Positions 6,676-9,281 of a stretch of 9,281 nucleotides of DNA are shown piece by piece; within the stretch, counting starts at the first letter, position 1, and every line of letters starts with the position of its first letter. The notes below the pieces were generated by a model. It saw only the letters and a program-made list of their open reading frames with translations, had not been told where the DNA came from and ran no database searches. Location: NCBI GenBank assembly GCA_021155845.1, contig JAJNBK010000044.1, positions 1 to 9,281 of the forward strand. Direction: 5' to 3'. The position numbers were made by a program, and so were the translations under genes. The stretch is from Nitrososphaeraceae archaeon (GTDB taxonomy: Archaea; Thermoproteota; Nitrososphaeria; Nitrososphaerales; Nitrososphaeraceae).

Positions 6676-8238
6676 ATGTGTTCTTATTATTTACTTCAAA
6701 TCAATATTAGAATATACCAAGCTTTAGATCTTACTAAATTAACAGAGCCTAAAATTTATTACGATCTTATTGTCACGGTAATACTGAATGAGCTTTTGAC
6801 AAATGAAACAACTCAAAATATTTTGAAATCCTTTGTATCTAAGGGTACGACATTTATGAAAAGAACAGAAGAGCATGTAAATCAAGGATGTAATCCTGGT
6901 GGTATATACCAAGCAATATGGTGTAGAGACGCATCATATATTCTAGGAGATTGGTTTGCGTCTGGCAATACTGATGGTACACTACTCCAGATTTATCAGA
7001 TATGGTCTCATCAAATTACGCCAAATAGAGAAAAAATAATTTATGGCAGAGGGTCGCCAAACACAAAGTTTTCTGCTGCCGTGGCAGATTCAAATAAAGA
7101 AATGGAATTTGAAGGTTCGCTTCCTACAACAATATATCAAGCCGGTTTTTCTGAAGTCTATGGTCTAAATCCAGATATTGATTCTACAGCTTTGATGCTC
7201 AGTACAACATCTTGGATTCTAGCTAATTGGTATGTTTTACATGAGACCAATTTAGATAACAAATACTCTTCTTCTTCTTCATCAGAATCAGCAACAGTTG
7301 CTTCAGAACGATCATCAGACTATGTTACTGCCCTACTTGGAAAGATTGGAGCAACAGATCCAATAAAAGTTACAGAGTTTGTTGTTCCTCGTATGCTAAA
7401 AGCTGTTGAGTATCTCAGCAAACGTGATACTGACAATGACGGTTTGCTGGAGCAAGAACATAATGAGGACTGGATGGATACTGCAATTAGGACTGGCAAA
7501 ATAGTTTATAGTCAAGCCTGTTGGATATGGGCTTTAGAGAACTTTTCACTTTTGCTATCAAAGATAGGAAAGAATAGTGAAGCTTCTAAAATAACAGAGT
7601 TAGCAGACAAGGCTACAAATGCTGTTGATCAAAAGTTATGGTCAGACGAAGATGGCTGTTATCTAGATTTACATGAAACACGTTACAATGGGCAACAATA
7701 TAGAATACTTACTGAAGATGTATCACTCTTTTTAATAGCAATTACGCAGAATACAGAGAAAAATAGTATGAGAATTCTTAGCAGAACAAAAGGTTTAGCA
7801 AAGGAGAATGAACCTATCAGGACTTTGAATGACAGGCTTCAAAAAAGAGCTTTAAGTACACTAGAAGCTATTAAGAACAGATGTTGGAAAGATAAATGGC
7901 CTCTAATTACTGAAGCAGAGCTAAAGGCTAGTGCACCTTGGCATCTGAAACCCTATGAATATCATAATCATACTTTCTGGCCATGGGTTGCCGGCATGGA
8001 AATGTTTGCAAGAAGTAGATTTGGACAGGTTGAGGAATGCGACATGCTCCTTTCAAAGCTTGCATCAGAAGGCAAGCCACACATATACAGTTTCTATGAA
8101 TGGTTAAATCCTATTACCAGCGAGGGACATGGCGCATTTCCATTCAGAACTGGAATAGTAACGGTAAGAGAAGCTATTGCTGGCATTCTTATTAGAATTA
8201 AGGATAAGTTTCCACAGGCATTTGATGATGTTGTATGA
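6676..8238 (+). CDS. (alpha/alpha)6-barrel glycosidase, debranching-enzyme/GH63-like
   Basis: The 520-residue soluble protein has the landmarks of six-hairpin glycosidases: IWCRDASYIL (81-90, like the xxRDAxY motif after the first hairpin), the DNDGLLEQ-x4-DWMD loop (253-268, typical of amylo-alpha-1,6-glucosidase and GH63), YHNHTFWPWVAGMEMFARSR (429-448) and YEWLNPITSEGHGAFPF (474-490, like the E-x-x-N/D-P-x-T-G motif). By analogy, an Asp of DWMD would be the general acid and Glu475 the base; this is inference. It probably acts inside the cell on an alpha-glucan or small glycoside; no signal peptide is seen. A Ser-rich insertion (198-206, TCT codons) is a microsatellite. Residues 1-45 are poorly conserved-looking, so the true start could be further in. 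The family is clear, the substrate not. Confidence 0.8.
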   Translation: MCSYYLLQINIRIYQALDLTKLTEPKIYYDLIVTVILNELLTNETTQNILKSFVSKGTTFMKRTEEHVNQGCNPGGIYQAIWCRDASYILGDWFASGNTDGTLLQIYQIWSHQITPNREKIIYGRGSPNTKFSAAVADSNKEMEFEGSLPTTIYQAGFSEVYGLNPDIDSTALMLSTTSWILANWYVLHETNLDNKYSSSSSSESATVASERSSDYVTALLGKIGATDPIKVTEFVVPRMLKAVEYLSKRDTDNDGLLEQEHNEDWMDTAIRTGKIVYSQACWIWALENFSLLLSKIGKNSEASKITELADKATNAVDQKLWSDEDGCYLDLHETRYNGQQYRILTEDVSLFLIAITQNTEKNSMRILSRTKGLAKENEPIRTLNDRLQKRALSTLEAIKNRCWKDKWPLITEAELKASAPWHLKPYEYHNHTFWPWVAGMEMFARSRFGQVEECDMLLSKLASEGKPHIYSFYEWLNPITSEGHGAFPFRTGIVTVREAIAGILIRIKDKFPQAFDDVV

Positions 8239-8414
8239 AGAAACATCATCAATTTGTACAACGTACTGTGATTAACTACTACGGCTTAAGATCAGAAACT
8301 CTCCATAACATTACCTAGATGATGTCTTTAATTTATATTCAGGTAAGTTCAGCTAGTTAATCTTTACATTGTTTTTTAAAATTACCAAGAGCACTAGAAC
8401 ACTCTTAAGAACTC
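8239..8414. other. Spacer between convergent genes
   Basis: The glycosidase (+) and the 41-residue protein gene (-) converge here. A T6 run at 8372-8377 could end the plus-strand transcript. Short direct repeats of ACTCTTA occur at 8401 and 8411. Confidence 0.4.
8372..8377 (+). terminator. Oligo-T stretch downstream of the glycosidase
   Basis: T6, about 135 bases past the stop codon, is the first T run of at least six on this strand. A T8 follows at 8472-8479 as a possible second site. Confidence 0.3.
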
Positions 8415-8540
8415 TTATGCAACAAAAATGATGGAGATGAAAAAAACTACAGCAAAGAACGTTGTTGCATATTTTTTTTCTTTCTCGCCAAGAAACAACA
8501 AAAGCACCCATATAAAATTGGCAACTAAATCATATGACAT
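8415..8540 (-). CDS. 41-residue protein with two membrane spans
   Basis: The ATG at 8538-8540 opens an uninterrupted frame to TAA at 8415-8417. The product begins MSYDLVANFIWVLLLFLGEK and is a compact hairpin: span 1 about 5-17 (LVANFIWVLLLFL), a charged turn GEKEKKY (18-24), and span 2 about 25-41 (ATTFFAVVFFISIIFVA). It is far too regular for chance: all charges are in the turn. A TATA-like AAAATATT (8563-8570) lies about 27 bases upstream, predicting a leaderless message. Genes this short are often missed. I do not recognise the family; a membrane-protein partner, toxin-like peptide or stress peptide are possible, without evidence for any. A 10-bp inverted repeat overlaps its end. Confidence 0.5.
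   Translation of the reverse strand: MSYDLVANFIWVLLLFLGEKEKKYATTFFAVVFFISIIFVA
8416..8479 (+). terminator. 10-bp inverted repeat followed by T8
   Basis: TATGCAACAA (8416-8425) pairs exactly with TTGTTGCATA (8462-8471), and eight T follow at once. On the plus strand this resembles an intrinsic terminator with a 36-base loop. It overlaps the minus-strand 41-residue gene, where the same T run encodes its Glu/Lys turn, so the fold may be incidental. Confidence 0.3.
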
Positions 8541-8562
8541 TAGTAGATAAGAGATAGATCTC

Positions 8563-8570
8563 AATATTTT
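8563..8570 (-). promoter_or_regulatory. TATA box for the 41-residue protein gene
   Basis: The minus strand reads AAAATATT about 27 bases before the ATG at 8540. It is weaker than other boxes in the window, but correctly placed. Confidence 0.35.
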
Positions 8571-8965
8571 GAAAATACAGAGTACAAAATAGCAATTGCA
8601 AGGGGAATATTGTTAGGTTATTTGTATTTGATCTATTATTATATCAAAAAGTAAGAAGTGTTTTTTTGATGAAATTATCGATTTCATAGACAACCAAGAT
8701 ATTAGAGCGCTCCTGTCGAGAGTGATATGCATATAAAAAAAGCTGACTTCTCCATCAGCTTTCGGAAAGAGATATTAATAAATCTATGATAGTTCTTTTT
8801 TAAAGGAACATATTAGTAGTGGAGCATTTGGCTTACATTAAACCGGACAAATTTACCGTTAGCCCTGTCATAGATGATTTTCGTTTAATATTGATTTTGC
8901 TAAACCAATAAGGTTATTATCAGTATCTGGATGATTATGTGTGTAGCCTTATATTGACAAGTTTC
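8571..8965. other. Intergenic region with hairpins, possible small RNA
   Basis: No recognised gene. A perfect 7-bp stem lies at 8669-8687 (ATGAAAT, loop TATCG, ATTTCAT). A hairpin with a T7 tail on the minus strand lies at 8735-8762. Distant complements ATCTATGA (8782-8789) and TCATAGAT (8868-8875) could close an RNA domain of about 94 bases. A 39-codon minus-strand frame at 8613-8732 (MHITLDRSALISWLSMKS start) starts right after the hairpin and has no family match. Confidence 0.35.
8735..8762 (-). terminator. Intrinsic terminator hairpin on the minus strand
   Basis: On the minus strand AAAGCTGA pairs perfectly with TCAGCTTT around the eight-base loop TGGAGAAG and continues into T7. It would end a transcript coming from 8763-8960, where no gene is visible. 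Confidence 0.5.
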
Positions 8966-9281
8966 ATGACTACGGAACGACTCAAAACATTGAGCGACTC
9001 CATACTCCTGGTTGCTCTAACCTTACTAGCTTACAATCTTGTTCCTCCATCAGCTGTAAATGGTCAGCTGAACGCTGATGAAGTAGAAAACTTTTTAGAT
9101 AATCTTTACGGACTCATAAGTAGCTTCTTCGTAATCATCGTTTTTTGGGTAATTTATACGAAAATTCTTGATCATTTAAAGGAATCTAATGAAATAGTAG
9201 TCTGGGTTTCACTGACGTTCTTTATACTTGTATTACTTACACCAGTCTTTAGTGTTGCTCTATTTCAGTACCAAGTCCAGC
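8966..9281 (+). CDS. TMEM175/DUF1211-type membrane channel protein, N-terminal part
   Basis: 105 residues are present before the window ends. The opening MTTERLKTLSDSILLVALTL aligns with the TMEM175 start pattern R-(L/I)-x-x-(F)-S-D-(G)-hydrophobic-A-(I/L)-T-L-L. It is followed by an acidic loop (NADEVENFLDNL), then FFVIIVFWVIYTKILDHL, equivalent to the family's SF-x-VI-x-x-x-W-x-x-H second span. The third span is EIVVWVSLTFFILVLLTPVF, matching the LW-x-N-L-x-L-L-x-(L)-x-PF pattern. Prokaryotic TMEM175 proteins are potassium-permeable channels with six spans. Here the conserved FSDG reads LSDS and the second-span His is Lys, so this is a divergent member. The frame is open upstream to 8912, but ATG 8966 fits the family start best. 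No well-placed TATA box was found. Confidence 0.75.
   Translation, partial: MTTERLKTLSDSILLVALTLLAYNLVPPSAVNGQLNADEVENFLDNLYGLISSFFVIIVFWVIYTKILDHLKESNEIVVWVSLTFFILVLLTPVFSVALFQYQVQ

Overview
The window looks like a low-density accessory stretch of an AT-rich archaeal chromosome, most likely an ammonia-oxidising archaeon of the Nitrososphaerales (Nitrosocosmicus-like). That assignment is an inference. It rests on TATA-like boxes about 22-33 bases upstream of many start codons with little or no 5' leader, oligo-T stretches after genes, Ser/Thr-rich exported proteins full of N-glycosylation sequons, and long gaps holding decayed genes. No rRNA, tRNA or CRISPR array was found.

Layout, left to right. 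At 1-68 (-) is the start of an exported or membrane protein with a leaderless promoter; a perfect 20-bp palindrome lies about 85 bp upstream of its ATG. At 626-1036 (-) is a small exported protein with two internal repeats. At 1369-1731 (+) is another small exported protein of unknown function. The 1732-2465 stretch has no intact gene but carries the frameshifted relic of a receiver-domain response regulator (2166-2465). At 2466-3425 (-) is a two-span membrane protein with a poly-Ser linker encoded by ten AGC codons. The 3426-4341 gap holds a small (+) membrane-protein frame broken by one TGA (3949-4257). At 4342-4896 (-) is an HdeD/DUF308 membrane protein. The 4897-5437 gap holds several palindromes and two doubtful mini-ORFs. 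At 5438-6187 (-) is an isochorismatase-fold cysteine hydrolase whose promoter sits in the tail of a decayed DDE transposase (about 6190-6605, -). At 6676-8238 (+) is an (alpha/alpha)6-barrel glycosidase of the debranching-enzyme/GH63/GH15 kind. At 8415-8540 (-) is an unrecognised 41-residue protein with two membrane spans. A hairpin with an oligo-T tail points to a (-) transcript ending near 8735. At 8966-9281 (+) is the start of a TMEM175/DUF1211-type membrane channel protein, cut by the window end.

The intact genes do not form an operon or an obvious pathway; nearly every one has its own promoter. The common theme is the cell envelope (two exported proteins, four or five membrane proteins) plus two soluble enzymes, set in a background of gene decay. 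The best leads are the two pseudogenes rebuilt across frames, the short two-span protein at 8415-8540, and the palindromic sites lying upstream of promoters.
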